A DNA stretch of 64,000 nt from Siphonodentalium dalli (GCA_032622095.1 CP136062.1:35962918-36026917); one strand, 5' to 3'; positions 48,265 to 60,503 are shown, counted from the stretch's first letter. Numbers and translations: made by a program. The notes: a model not told the origin generated them from the sequence alone.

Positions 48265-48600
48265 TTGGGAGCCCCGTGATCCAGTGGTTAGAGTGTCCTG
48301 TTTGTCTTCGCTATAAGGTACACATCTATGTGACTACTCCGTCCTATTTACATTCATGCATGTTTTGACCATTGAAGACGTGCGCTTGCGCTGCGGCTTG
48401 TGCGTTAAATGAGTACTTGCAGGGTGTCGATGAATATCACCATGATTAATCCTGACGCACTTTATGTGCTGCAGCTAGGAGAGCAGCCTCCTGAGAGTAT
48501 GGACTAATATAATTAGTACACATTTGTGGGAACATATGCGCTGCAGCTAGGAGAGCAGTTTTCTGAGAGTATGGACTAATATAATTAGAACACATTGGTG
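48265..48600 (+). repeat. SINE-like element with tRNA-type head and a 72-bp duplication
   Basis: GGAGCCCCGTGATCCAGTGG TTAGAG resembles the A-box half of a tRNA gene, as in tRNA-derived SINEs. A recognisable B box is missing, so it would not be a working tRNA. Within its tail GCTGCAGCTAGGAGAGCAG followed by GAGAGTATGGACTAATATAA occurs twice (48468 and 48540). Confidence 0.5.
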
Positions 48601-49321
48601 CGAATATTTAAAGATGTATTGTCCCATTCGACAACCCAAACCAACCATTTGTACGCTTTTTTTCTTCTTTTTTTTATAAATTTTTATTTGAAAAAAGACA
48701 AATACATTGTGATAATACATGAATTATATTACAGTTAATGGTTGGTAATTAAACAGTTTTTGTCTCTTTCGTTATTTTTTTTTTTTTGAGACTGTAGAAA
48801 GGTAGAAGAGAAAAAAGAGTGTGGAGTGAATGGTTCTATGAATGCTGTGTTGTTTAGTTATATTAAATTTCCATTAGTTATCATAATAAATATAATGAAT
48901 ATAATGAAAATGAAATATTGGGTATATGTATTATTTGTAATTTTTTCTGAGTCCCTCACGTTATTAGGTATATATATGGTAATTACATAATGCAAAATAT
49001 TAACATTGAGGGTATTAATTAGTGTTAGCATCGAGCTAAAAGTCTTAAAATCTGGTATATTTACGTAACGTGATTATGTACGGCATGGCTAGGTGGTATG
49101 CAATTAATTTTACTCACTATATGATTCAAATAAGTAAGCATACTATTAGGTAAGTCACACAACACGGCACATGTCTGGTCCACATTCGTGTTTAAACACA
49201 GTTTTTACAATACTAAATAATATTTACGGAATACTTGTGTGCCAGGCATGTGCAATGTTATGTACTACATTTCCAGCATACATGTAAATATCTATAGTTA
49301 TGTATGTGCTGTTTAACTGTA

Positions 49322-52300
49322 CTAGTGTAACAGACCTTTCCATTTATCCCACCGATATTCGAACTCAGTATATCTAGATTTGCTGTAAAAAATCCATCTT
49401 TCAGTTTTTGCGTACATTCGTATTTCTGCTTGGATATTTTGCAATTTTGGTAATTCAGATCTCATCTTTGATCGGTATATATTATACTTAATTATGACCA
49501 AGATAGTTTGGAGGAGTGGATCAATTTTCAAAGTATCAGCTTTGCCAAATAAAATAGTGTTTGAATTAATTTCTAATTTATTTGAAGTCGTGTTAAATAT
49601 CCATATACGAATCTCGTTCCACAGCGAAGCAATAATGTGACATTGAAACATAAGATGGCTAATGGTCTCTTTTTCAATTTTACAAAAAGAACATGTATCA
49701 TTTTCAGATCGACCTAATTTTCTTTAGTACATTGTTAGTCCCTAATATTCTATTGTTTATCCGATATTGAAACCATACATATTTCGTGTCACAAAACTGA
49801 ACAAAGGGAGTTTTAAAAACGTCTGACCACCAGTCTAATTCATGGTGCATTTTTAGTTTCTTCTCCCATTTTGAGATGAGGTTCATGTTCATTTTTGGGT
49901 CTTGAATGCAATTGTATATATATTTCGAATTCGATTTGAGTAAGTGTTCGATCTGATACGGTAGTATTGGGTTGTTCAGTCGTTCGTTGTTACTTTGTTG
50001 ATAGCTACTAGAGTTTTCCATTTTAGTTAGGTATTTTGTTATTGAAGAGATTATACCGTTGTATGTCAAAAAATCTGTTTTAATGCCATATAACCGCTTT
50101 GCTTCGTCATAGGACATTAATTTGTTATTATCACACATAAGATCGTTCACAAAATATATGCCACGAAGGGCCAACGATCTGTCATTAATTGCGTGTTTGT
50201 TTATTTTGAAAATATCGTTATTTACAATCGTCGATGAGAGCACATCACTGTGCGTTTTTGGGGCCATCTTTAAGTTTAATATTTTCCATGCATCTAGAAC
50301 ATCTATCCAGAATTGATTGATATATTTGCTTTTATATATATTAAGGGCACATCCATTCGATAGATACCATTTGTCATTGTTTGTACACTCCATTTGATAT
50401 CGGACGAGGTTTTGCCAAGACTCCGGTTGAGTTATGTAGCGTTTCACCCATGATATTTTCATTGAATGCATAAATGTTTGGATATCAATCATTTTACAAC
50501 CTCCCATGGAATAGTCTTGTTGAAAATATTTCCTAGCAATTTTGTCAGGTTTTTTATCCCATATGAAATTATATATGTCTTTGTTTATGTCAGTTAAGAA
50601 TGTTTTTGGTGGATTTGGAATTGTCATAAATAAAAACGAGAGTTTAGAAAGTACCAATGACTTGAATATTGTGACTCTCCCGATAACCGTCAGGTGTCTT
50701 TTAGACCACACAGAAAAAATTGTTCGTATCTGGTTGTACGCTGTGATGTAATTATTCGAAAATATATCATCGGCATCTAATTGGAAATTTACACCGAGAA
50801 CTTTAAAACCATTTGATAGCCATCTTATTTTCCATCTGTCACATATAGAGTCAGTACAATCTCTTTTCTTACCAATCCATACCGCAACTGTTTTGTCGTA
50901 ATTAATTTTTAAACCTGAAATAAGATAAAAGTCATGTAATAGCTCGAATGCATTGTCAAGGCTTTGGGGGTCACCATCAAGAAATAATGAGGTATCGTCA
51001 GCATATTGTGAAAGTTTAAATTCTGAATTCCATATCTTAATACCCTTGATATTTTTCCGTTTCCGGAATCCTATACCTAATATTTCTACACACAATAAAA
51101 AAATGTAAGGCGAAATTGGATCACCTTGGCGACAGCCCCTCGAGATTCTGAAGCTACGAGACATATGCCCGTTGATATTGACATTTGACGATATACCGTT
51201 ATACAAGCAATTAAGGATTTTAATAAAATTATCCCCAAAGTTGAAGTATTTTAAGACTGACGACAAGAATGACCATGAGACCGAATCATAAGCTTTTTCG
51301 AAGTCAAGGAGTACAAGTAGTCCAGGGATATTAGCAGATTTTGTTGTGGACAGGATGTCTGATATTAATCGTATATTTTCGCCAATGAATCTACCTTTTA
51401 AAAACCCACTCTGGTCATGATGAATAAGATCTTGAATTACACTTTTCAATCTTTCAGAAAGTATACCGGATAAAATTTTGTATGACACATTAAGAAGTGA
51501 AATAAGTCGCCAGTTTTTTGGGAATTGTTTTGGTTTGTTTTCTTTTGGAATCAGAGTAAGAATACCGTGTTTCTGTGTAACCGATAATTCACCTTTATCT
51601 AAGCCGTAGTTTAATGACCTAACTAGGAATTTACCAATTTTATTCCAAAACATTTTATAAAAATCGCACGAGAAGCCACTGGAACCAGGGCTTTTGTTAT
51701 TGCGCATATGTTTTAAATAGGTTAATGCCTCGTTTTCAGAAATACGTGATTCAAGGGTGTGAGAGATTTCTGGCGATAATTTATTTGGGAAATTATTTGT
51801 GTTATCATTTTGAACGCGAACAAATTGTTCAATGTCCGATACATTTGTGTTCTCGTGTCTATTTTCATATAATTTTTCGTAATATAGTTTGGCCTCTTCG
51901 AGAATATCATTTTGATCTGTAACCACTTTACCATCCTCTTTTTCAACCCGAAGAAGTGCTTTATTCATATAATGTCTTTTTTCTAAGTTAAGAAAATATT
52001 TAGTTGGTTTTTCCCCATCACTGACCCATCGAGCTCTTGAACGTATCATTGCGCCTTCTAATTTCTTTTTTCTTATATCTTCTAATCGTAGTTTAAGTTG
52101 TTGTAATTTCTCAATACCATCATCATCAGTAAGCCGATTTTCTAACACTTCAATGTCTGCTTCAAGTAAAGATTCTTCTTGGCGTTTAGTATTTGCTAGT
52201 GCTTTTGAAAAAGTTAACGTCGTTTTTCTCATCTCCATGAGCAATGTTTCAAAGAATAATTGGTCGTTTATTTGAAACTTTGGACTCTCTTCGTTATCAC

Positions 52301-53150
52301 ATAGCGTGTCATTGTCCGACGATTTATATTGTTCGACAGTCGTCTTTACAGTTTCATTTATTTTATCGACAAAAGTTTTATTAGAAAGTAGAGAGTTATT
52401 AAATTTCCAATAGCCACGTCCGGGTTTCGTATCACATAATTTGAAGTTCACAGCTACTATTGAATGATCGGTACGATAACCAGGTATTACGGAAGATGAT
52501 TCAATAAAAGGCAAAATACAGTTTGATATGAGAAAATAATCTAAACGTGCTTGTTTAAACGGGGACTTTCTTCGCCAAGTATATCTTAGTTGTTCTGGGT
52601 TCTGATATCTCCATACATCAATGAGGTCTTTTTCGCCGATTAGTTTAAATAGTTCCTTGCGAGCTTTCGGGTTATTGTCACCAACGTAATTAAAACAGTC
52701 TTTTGAAGGATTAAGGGCAATATTGTAATCACCACAAATCACAACGTTATCAGATATGATATCATCGGTTAGTATTTTGTTAATTTTTTCATAAAAAGAC
52801 GGGGTATCTGCATTGGGTCCATATATATTTACTAATGTTAGCTTGAAATCATCTACATTAATTTCGGCTATGAGCATGTTCCCATTTGGGTCCGTATGTA
52901 ATGCATTAATCTTTAGACCAAATGTATTATTGAATAAAATCGCGACGCCTCTACTTGATGATTTGAAAGAATTAAAACAGCAAGTATAACCCCACTCCGA
53001 TTGAATAAATCTCTCTTGATCGCGAGTAAAATGAACGTCTTGTAAACAGTAAATGTCATACTTCAACTTTTTAAGGTATGTGAAGACATCTCTCCGTTTT
53101 TTCTTATCCCCAAGTCCTTGACAATTCATTGAAAGAATTTTAACCGACAT
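49322..53150 (-). pseudogene. LINE ORF2: endonuclease and reverse transcriptase, one frameshift
   Basis: The main open frame (49704-53150) gives 1148 residues. Residues 1-235 are an apurinic-type endonuclease: MNCQGL at 7-12, LQDVH at 36-40 (Asp where most families have Glu), GDYN at 140-143, LDYF at 203-206 and TDH at 227-229. The reverse transcriptase covers about 485-740: LLDFEKAYDSV (motif A, 614-624), GCRQGDPISP (motif B, 672-681) and YADD (716-719, catalytic). The frame breaks near 49717-49721, where an AAAA run has one base too many. The next frame carries CSFCKIEKETISHLMFQC, the C-x2-C-x8-H-x4-C motif near the C-terminus, and runs to 49322. Correcting for one base the total is 3828 nt, about 1275 aa. 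The protein would nick target DNA and copy the LINE RNA. All catalytic motifs are present, so the copy is young. Confidence 0.93.
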
Positions 53151-54459
53151 CTATTAATTGTAGATTGTTAGAGCAAACCCATATTTCATTTTCAAAATAC
53201 ATGTGAATAAGAAACAAACATAGTGCAAACCATAGTAGAGGACAGAAATACATTAAAGAGAGGATTGTGTGAAAATTGCTTCCTAGTTCGGGACAGGCAG
53301 TTCCAAAGCATATTGTTTGAATGTAATATTAAAGACAGTTATTTTTGTGTTTATTACACACCCGCATGCATATGTGCATATGGTCTATGTGTGTATGAAG
53401 GGTGTGTAGTGCGCATTATTAACTCCGTAAACAGAATAGATAACTATTTTAATTTTAGGTCTAATTTCGTGACTAGAATTCAATATTGTGGTCAATTCAG
53501 TAATGGGCTTTAATTCAGTGTGTTTGTATATACGTACGGCAACATGTGTATATACTTAACAATTTTAAAAGTCGACATTAATCGGTAACAAAAATACACA
53601 ACCTGGTATTAATTAGCCAATGATTTGTCAATATAACTTAAACAATCTTTGAGAACGCGAGATGTATTGCAATAAGACAATTAAAGTTCAGCCTGATATG
53701 TAGCTTCGCAAATTGATGTAAGGTGTGACATATATCGGACACGTCATGGCTGAGAAAAGTACAATCTATAAATAAAATCAATCGATATGTGTTTGGGCAA
53801 TGCAGCTGAAAGGTACAGTCTATAAATAGAATCAATCGATATTCAGGTTGACAACAGGCGGTCAGTGAATGGTCAGATTAATAGTTAGGCCAGAGTAACA
53901 TAATGTTCAGTTTGTCAAGGTATGTCTGTTAACTTCACGTGGTGGTGATTGGATTAGTTTATGCGCAAGTGTATAGTGCCATTGTTATGAACTATAATCT
54001 CGGCATATGTATTTAAAAAAATATTATTTCACTTATTGAGATAATATAGAAGTATGACACACGATATGTGTATATGTGCATCAGATAGGAAAACATATTG
54101 GCAGCGAAAAATGAATTATAAGAGGGGGTTCAGATCAGCTTAAACAGGACATTTTTAGTAGGGTGGTTGCAGACATTGAGCGAAAAAAGAAATTATAACA
54201 GGAGATTCAGATCAGATTAAATTAAACAGGACGCTTTTAGTGGGGTGGTTACAGATTTTGAGTATCGTTGTAAAATTATGTGTCAGAAATGGGGAGAAAA
54301 AGAAAAAGAAATTGACAGCGAAATATGAATTATAGGAGAAGTTTGCAAGTAGGTTTTATCAGGTTAATTTTAGCGGGGTGATGATGTTGGGCGGATGGGG
54401 TATCAGGTCGATGTCAATAGAGCAGTTATGTACAAAGGTGAGAATAGTCATATCACAAG
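53151..54459. other. Spacer between LINE ORF2 and ORF1
   Basis: This 1.3-kb gap is longer than usual for L1/Tx1-like elements and may hold a further insertion. It contains two ~63-bp copies near 53755-53850 (ACAATCTATAAATA...AATCAATCGATAT). Three ~77-bp copies lie near 54110-54400 (GTTCAGATCAGCTTAAACAG, GGGTGGTTGCAGA, AAGAAATTATA). No coding frame is supported. Confidence 0.55.
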
Positions 54460-54658
54460 TCATTTTCTAGCGGTCGATCTTTTCGCAGCGTCTTTGAATA
54501 AGTGGTCCAGGTTTTCTAAAATGTCAACTTTAACATTCGTGTCGTTCTGCAGCTTTGCCCAAATAAACCCGTTCCGGTGGTATCCGTATTTGACCATCCT
54601 GTGGTCAAACAGTGAGTTCATCAGCTGCAGATTGTCCCTAGTTAAGTCGTCGCGCACT
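54460..54658 (-). pseudogene. LINE ORF1 protein, C-terminal segment
   Basis: The - strand frame after the LTR insertion reads RDDLTRDNLQLMNSLFDHRM, then GFIWAKLQNDTNVKVDIL to a stop. This is the C-terminal domain of L1-type ORF1 proteins (DLT..N..L followed by a V-W/A-K segment), which bind LINE RNA. It is separated from its N-terminal part at 59754-60503 by the LTR element. The shared 4-bp target copy (54655-54658) keeps the codon phase across the insertion. Confidence 0.85.
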
Positions 54659-55090
54659 TGTGAGGTAATGGACACATAGATATATATAGGTACAAGTCTT
54701 TATTACGTCGTGAATAAGATACAAGCAGTGTATACAAATGTGACAATCGATGATGCAAGTGTTAGAATAGTCGAGCCTCTACGTATTAGAGGCTCGGAAG
54801 TGGAATAGGAAAAGCATGAGGTGATGGGATGTGGTTGTCTCTTATATACTATTTGGGACGCATATTAGATGAGGCGTTTGGCAATACACATCGGGATTGG
54901 TTCCTTCGTTATGGGTATTTCCCTTGCCCATATTTGGGAGCCATCTTCATTGTGTGTATATCTTCACTGAGAGTAAGACGTGTGAGGTTTCGAGAACCGA
55001 ACACGAATATCTGAGTTTGGGGTTTTATATATTGGGACATTCGTATAGTTTGAATCAAGTTGTGAGATTATAATGGGTAGTTATCTCACA
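54659..55090 (-). repeat. LTR (3' LTR of the - strand element)
   Basis: 432 bp, TG...CA ends, with an imperfect terminal inverted repeat TGTGAGGTAA/TTATCTCACA. The sequence matches the partner LTR at every position I compared. Confidence 0.93.
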
Positions 55091-56369
55091 TATGTCCCGA
55101 GACAATTCGTTTTTACCATTGCTGTAAATGTTTGCACATATTTATAATTTTAGATATGAATGTGTTGGGGTCAAGTTGACCTTTTGGCTGGAGTGTAGCG
55201 TATTGGTTTGGTGACTCATCTTGTTAAGAACACGTGTGTTTATGAGATGGTGCTCGTGGCATGTTAATTGATCTGTTTCTTGACAGGTGAAAGCGACTTT
55301 GATATATTTGGCTAATTAATAGTGATGCTTATATTTCACAGCCTATCGTGTCATAATAGCGTTGCTTTGTTGCAGCTGTTCAGACATTTTCGCAGTAACG
55401 ATATTTGGAGTAGAAATATGCCCCTTATGGAAAATGATGTGGTGAAGTATATAAGTATATATATATAATTAAATAAATTTGGAGCGCGCGTGTTTGACAT
55501 ATATCATATCGACGATAGCCGAACTGATTGGCATTTGCTAGTAGCTTTCAATTTTATTGATATTAGATACGAACGTCGCGTCCTTTCGTCTTATCGAACC
55601 CATGTGTGATGAGTCATATAAGTCTGGCTGTATATGCGAAGTTGCGTGTGTTTATATGTACAGGGGGTATGCCTTTATATAAATAAAAAATATTATCATT
55701 GCATGGTGATCTATATCGGTAGCATTGTATATGAATGGTAATTGTATGTTCCTATTTAATTGTATTGATATATTTGAACAAAATGTGTTCCTGACGTGAT
55801 ATTTTGTTCCTGGACAAATTTTATCGGAAATTTGTATTCCGTTGTCCTATTGGAACAACTCGATGATTGTACGTGTGTGGGATTTGGATGAAGAAACTAG
55901 ATGCTTCTATATACGTGGGTTCTATACATCGTTTCGCCTTAATGAATAGTAATGGTAGTATGAACTGATGTTGGACATTTGTTAATTTGAGTTATAAGAT
56001 CCGATATAGGGCGTATATGAATATGTTATTAATGACAGTTAATCATTGGCAAGTATATTTGACAATAATATATGGGGTAGGGAAGAATATGATAAATATT
56101 GCTTAAGGACTGACAATATTTGTGTCGTTTGGGATAAAGTGCACATGGTGAGCCTATTTTGGCACTGTATATGCACATTTTGGTAAGCGGCGGTATTGGG
56201 TGAAGTTTGTACGTGAATTTCGTGTTCACGTGTATTGGATTTTTGTTTTATGCACGATATAGATGCATGTGGGGTCCGTGTATTGCGCGTTACATGTATG
56301 TAAGAGTGAGCTTCAGTTAGCTCTGTACATGTATCTGGGATTTTTATGCACGATTGTGCACTGTGCGTT

Positions 56370-56750
56370 CTATACATGTTAAGTTAACTGGGCCTTGATT
56401 GGCCGTTAACATGTACGTTGTATTTGGAGATTTTCTTGTGGAAGGGCGTTCGGGTATCATGGGAATTGGATGGGGAATGGTATATGAGAATTTGATGGGT
56501 AACTGTGTACACACGTTTGTCGTGTGTTATAGGTTACATGTTAAGTTAATTAGGCCTTGATTGGCCGTTAACATGTACGTTGTATTTGGAGATTTTCTTG
56601 TGGAAGGGCGTTCGGGTGTCATGGGTAACTGTGTACACACGTTTGTCGTGTGTTATAGATTACATGTTAAGTTAATTAGGCCTTGATTGGCCGTTAACAT
56701 GTACGTTATTGGGAATTTCTTGTGGAAGGGGGTTCGGGTGTTATGGAAAT
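56370..56750. repeat. LTR-element interior repeat, three copies (126-162 bp)
   Basis: ACATGTTAAGTTAA begins at 56374, 56536 and 56662, followed by GGCCTTGATTGGCCGTTAAC ATGT. Each start is itself a near-palindrome. Units also hold TTCTTGTGGAAGGG and CGTTCGGGTGTCATGG. Confidence 0.88.
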
Positions 56751-57323
56751 TGGATGGGGAATTGTATCTCACTAGATATGTGGGGGGGGGGCCTATCGGT
56801 GTTCATGTCATAATAATTGGTTTGCGTGTGTCGCTTAAGTTTGACGTTATGATACACTTGTGAGGTTGTGAACCTTGGTTAATTGTTTTATCCAGATAGG
56901 GCTATTGAATTTAGTGAATAACTGAGGATAATTTTGGTTATTTTGCTGGATAATTGTTTGTTTATGTGATTACTGATTAGTTTATTTAGCAAGACTCTTA
57001 TTTATTGATATGATACCTGGTGTAACATATATATTTTTTTTTTATTGCATTTATTTTTTGTTGTTTGAGGAAAGCAAGTTTAGCCCTGTGTGCACTGTGC
57101 ACCGATGCACACTGGACTTGCTAGTATTGAGTTATAATCTGATTATTAGATGATGTTTAGTGTGTTAATTTATCATTGGACATTATGTTTAGATGTATCG
57201 AAGAGATATCGCTTGAGAGCGGGTGAAATAACATTTTGTGGGGGAAGGGGGGTGTGGGGCGGGGGGAGTCTAATGGTGACTTTCATATTAGGATTGGGAA
57301 ATAGTGAATATCTGGGTGATGCA

Positions 57324-57790
57324 TGCCGTGGTTAATATTCCACACGCCATATAATAAAAGGCGTTTAGTGGCAGTTTTAGGGTGTCATGACCTCAAATAA
57401 GGTCGGACGAATGTCCGTAAAATGAGGTAGGGATTGGGGAAAGTGTTGTTGATGTGAGATATGCCGTGGTTTATGTACCAATCGCTCTATAATAAAGAGC
57501 GTTTGTGGCGGTATTTATGGTTTCATGGCCTCAAATAAGGTCGGACAACTGTCCGTAAAATGAGGTAGGGATTGGGGAATGGGTTGTTGACGGGAGAAAT
57601 GCCGTGGCTTATGTACCAATCGCTCTATAATACAGAGCGTTTGTGGCGGTATTTATGGTTTCATGGCCTCAAATAAGGTCGGACAACTGTCCGTAAAATG
57701 AGGTAGGGATTGGGGAATGGGTTGTTGACGGGAGAAATGCCGTGGCTTATGTACCAATCGCTCTATAATAAAGAGCGTTTTTGTGGCGGG
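57324..57790. repeat. LTR-element interior repeat, ~138 bp, 3.4 copies
   Basis: GCCGTGG anchors occur at 57324, 57463, 57601 and 57739. Units contain CGCTCTATAATAAAGAGCG (a hairpin), GGCCTCAAATAAGGTCGGAC and GTCCGTAAAATGAGGTAGG. The array overlaps the end of the envelope-like frame and supplies its last codons. Confidence 0.92.
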
Positions 57791-58412
57791 TTTTTAGGGG
57801 TCTTTTTTGTTTTGTTATATTAAAGTTGTGTCTGAGTTTTGGGTCTCGAGGGTCTAATGGATAAAAAAATGGTATAGCGCGGAATATGTCAAACTGCATT
57901 CTGATATCGCGTAAATAAATTGTTATGGTAATGATTAGTCTGCTGTCTGTGAGTATGGTTTGTGTCTTCAAATGTTGGTAATATTTTGCAATTCCCGATT
58001 CTATGGGGAATGGTAACTTCAAATGGGCTGGAAGTAATTTCGTTATACTGTCAAGTGCCTTTTTTAAATGTATTGGGCTTATGATCTCCGGTGTAAATCG
58101 GTGGTTAATTAGAGAGGCAATTTGAACTTTAAGATGTCGCAAATATAACTTTGCTTGGATAACATCTTGTTGTATTTCATGTAATATTACTAGAAACTTA
58201 GCGTTGATGATTGTGAATATTTCAATTGTATGTACGTGTTTTTGAGTTCGATGTGTTTCTTTTCGAAGTGTGGCTTGAATATTGGATATTGTTGTTGATA
58301 ATGTGTTGACTCGTTGGCGATTTTCGTTTGAAATGACGCGTGTTATACTCATGATAGAATAAGCGGTTTGATTATCGTGTTGGATTTTTTTTTTTTTTTT
58401 TGCATGGTGCAC
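57747..58412 (-). pseudogene. Envelope-like protein fragment of the LTR element
   Basis: A 221-codon frame on the - strand shows the pattern of the envelope or fusion-like proteins carried by some Gypsy-type elements. Its mid part is rich in helices with paired I/L (residues about 30-100), then has FTPEIISP, a LPAHLKLPF segment, YYQHL, and an ITIYL...FDIFRAIPFFYPLD stretch. The expected cysteine-rich part, membrane anchor and tail are missing. The frame instead runs into the 138-bp repeat. The N-terminal signal sequence is not evident; the frame starts in a lysine run coded by a homopolymer. It is a truncated remnant and cannot encode a working envelope. Assignment rests on motif memory only. 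Confidence 0.55.
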
Positions 58413-59321
58413 CCGTGTTGTCGATGGGCGGTGTATGGTTCGATATAATTAAAAGAGTTTAATGGTGAATAATTTGTTTTCTTGGATTGCATTTAACGCG
58501 AATTATCACAATATGTACGGCTTTTATGTACATTTTTTTTTTTTTTTGGCGGTTAAATGTTGTGTAAGTGTATATTGTTGTATAATAAAGTGTCTTTGTT
58601 TTGTTCCAACGCGTGTGCATGGATGAAATGTGGAAATGGGATTTTCAATGGGTGTGCAAAGTGTATGTGGCAGCAATGATAAAGTGAACGGTCACTCACC
58701 AGATTTCCAAGAATAATGATGTGCATGAATCTGTAGAGATGAATGTCTATACTGGAACTGGTAGGTGAGCTAACGAATGTTTTGTAGATGTGAGTTTGTG
58801 TGTGACCAAAGTGTGTCCGGAACCGTGTGTGAATGTTTATTGTTGGATTAACTGTGTAATCTAGCTGTGGTTGATGAAACTCTGTTCGAGACGTACTGAA
58901 TGATTATAGCTGGAGAAGCACTGTTGACTGTACAGTTGAAGAAGCTGTGTCCGAGCATGTGGCGAAAACTTGATATATTGATGTAGGAGAAGTGTGGTTG
59001 AAATTGTACGTGTCTGTGTGTAATGTCGTATTTTCAAAGATTCTCAACGCGAGAATATTGGTGATCACCGGATCTGCCAATATCACCAGGCTGTGTTCCC
59101 GTGGTTGAGTCGTGGTTGAGATTGTCTGGTTTGTTGACCGTTGATTGATGCGTTGGTCTAGTATGTGAGGCTGTCTATCCGTGGCTGGAGTGTAAGGCTG
59201 TATCCCCGTGGTTGAGTAGCGGTTTGAGAATGTTTCTGCTCTGTAGTGATCGTCTAGTGGCCGAGACTTCAAGTTGTGTTGTAGTTGTGACGTAGAACTG
59301 TTCACGGCACCATTAATACTA
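58413..59321 (-). other. LTR-element leader region
   Basis: It contains the tRNA-His-type primer site (59302-59312 as TCACGGCACCA on +). A 144-codon frame (58904-59338) is rich in Ser/Thr and Gln, begins inside the LTR and has no recognisable gag motif. I do not call it a gene. Confidence 0.5.
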
Positions 59322-59753
59322 TGTGAGGTAATGGACACATAGATATATATAGGTACAAGTCTTTATTACGTCGTGAATAAGATACAAGCAGTGTATACAA
59401 ATGTGACAATCGATGATGCAAGTGTTAGAATAGTCGAGCCTCTACGTATTAGAGGCTCGGAAGTGGAATAGGAAAAGCATGAGGTGATGGGATGTGGTTG
59501 TCTCTTATATACTATTTGGGACGCATATTAGATGAGGCGTTTGGCAATACACATCGGGATTGGTTCCTTCGTTATGGGTATTTCCCTTGCCCATATTTGG
59601 GAGCCATCTTCATTGTGTGTATATCTTCACTGAGAGTAAGACGTGTGAGGTTTCGAGAACCGAACACGAATATCTGAGTTTGGGGTTTTATATATTGGGA
59701 CATTCGTATAGTTTGAATCAAGTTGTGAGATTATAATGGGTAGTTATCTCACA
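59322..59753 (-). repeat. LTR (5' LTR of the - strand element)
   Basis: Partner of 54659-55090, also 432 bp. The matching CACT target copy follows at 59754-59757. Confidence 0.93.
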
Positions 59754-60503
59754 CACTTTAACCGGGGCCATCGATCCGTCCGTCTTCTTCTGCTTCAGAA
59801 CTTTTCTCTTTTGGAACACCCTGTTCCGTGTATCGGCTCGCAGGAACTTCATGATACACGGGGGAGGCTGTGATTTGGAAGGAAGTCGACGAGCCGCTAC
59901 AATATCAGCCGTACTTATCTTAATTTCGGTCTGCGACTGATTTACAATGTTGCAAAATCTTTCTGCCAAAGTGTGATCATCATTTTCTGTGACCTGGATA
60001 TCCAAAGCTCGTACACACGTTTTCCTGGAATATTGTTCCGCTTTATTTAATTGTTGCCTGAGATATTTTATGTCTGTCTTTAAATTGTCGTTTTCAGCAC
60101 GATACACGTCAACTTCTTCTCGCAACAAATCTGCTTCCGTCTAGTAGTGATTAATTTTGTCAGTCAAATCCTTTATGTGAACCGAAATATGCTTGTCGAT
60201 ATCAGCCTGCAGTTGCGTTTTGCATGATTCAAACTTCTCTTCCATGCCTTTTGAAAGGAACTATTCCATGAATTTCACTGTTGGGAGTGTGTCCATATGT
60301 GTTTCTAGTCGAGTAAGCTGTTCCGTCAGTCCCTTAAAAGCCTCGGACTCCATGAAAGAAGAATTGGCCCCAAGACTGTCTCTTTCCTCTCGAGCACGTT
60401 TCGACGCAGGTGCTTTGTCCTTCTGTTTTTCTTTAGTTGGAGCAGCAGGTACCTTCGGCGTCCCTTTCTTTCCCTGTGTCTTGTCGTCTTTTCCGTCGCC
60501 CAT
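59754..60503 (-). pseudogene. LINE ORF1 protein, N-terminal and middle part
   Basis: The frame starts at ATG 60501-60503 (MGDGKDDKTQGKK) with a lysine-rich N-terminus. It continues through a predicted coiled coil (ENDNLKTDIKYLRQQLNKAE) into an RNA-binding domain (CVRALDIQV, ADIVAARRLPSK, IMKFLRADTRNRVFQKR). This is the layout of L1-type ORF1 proteins, which package LINE RNA. Two in-frame TAG stops (60261-60263 and 60141-60143) sit where Gln codons would fit. The LTR element cuts it after APVKV. Adding the C-terminal piece and counting the target copy once gives 945 nt, exactly 315 codons, so there is no frameshift. Confidence 0.88.

Larger units (their letters stand above)
54659..59753 (-). 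mobile_element. LTR retroelement, 5095 bp, polymerase-less
   Basis: Two 432-bp LTRs (54659-55090 and 59322-59753) start TGTGAGGTAATGG and end GTTATCTCACA. They read identical throughout by eye. The flanking CACT on both sides is a 4-bp target duplication. On the - strand, nine bases inside the 5' LTR, is TGGTGCCGTGA, complementary to the 3' end of animal tRNA-His, a plausible primer-binding site. The 4.2-kb interior has no gag, protease, reverse transcriptase or integrase frame. It keeps only an envelope-like fragment and tandem repeats, so it must have been mobilised by enzymes of a related element. A clear polypurine tract was not found. Confidence 0.9.

Noticed and set aside
48265-48340. 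tRNA gene
   Set aside because: Only an A-box-like half is present; no B box or cloverleaf could be drawn.
53223-53513. 96-codon + frame with a C-x2-C motif
   Set aside because: It lies in the LINE spacer on the opposite strand, with no further support.
56029-56377. 112-codon - frame in the LTR interior
   Set aside because: No gag, pol or envelope motif; low-complexity Ser/Thr/His composition.
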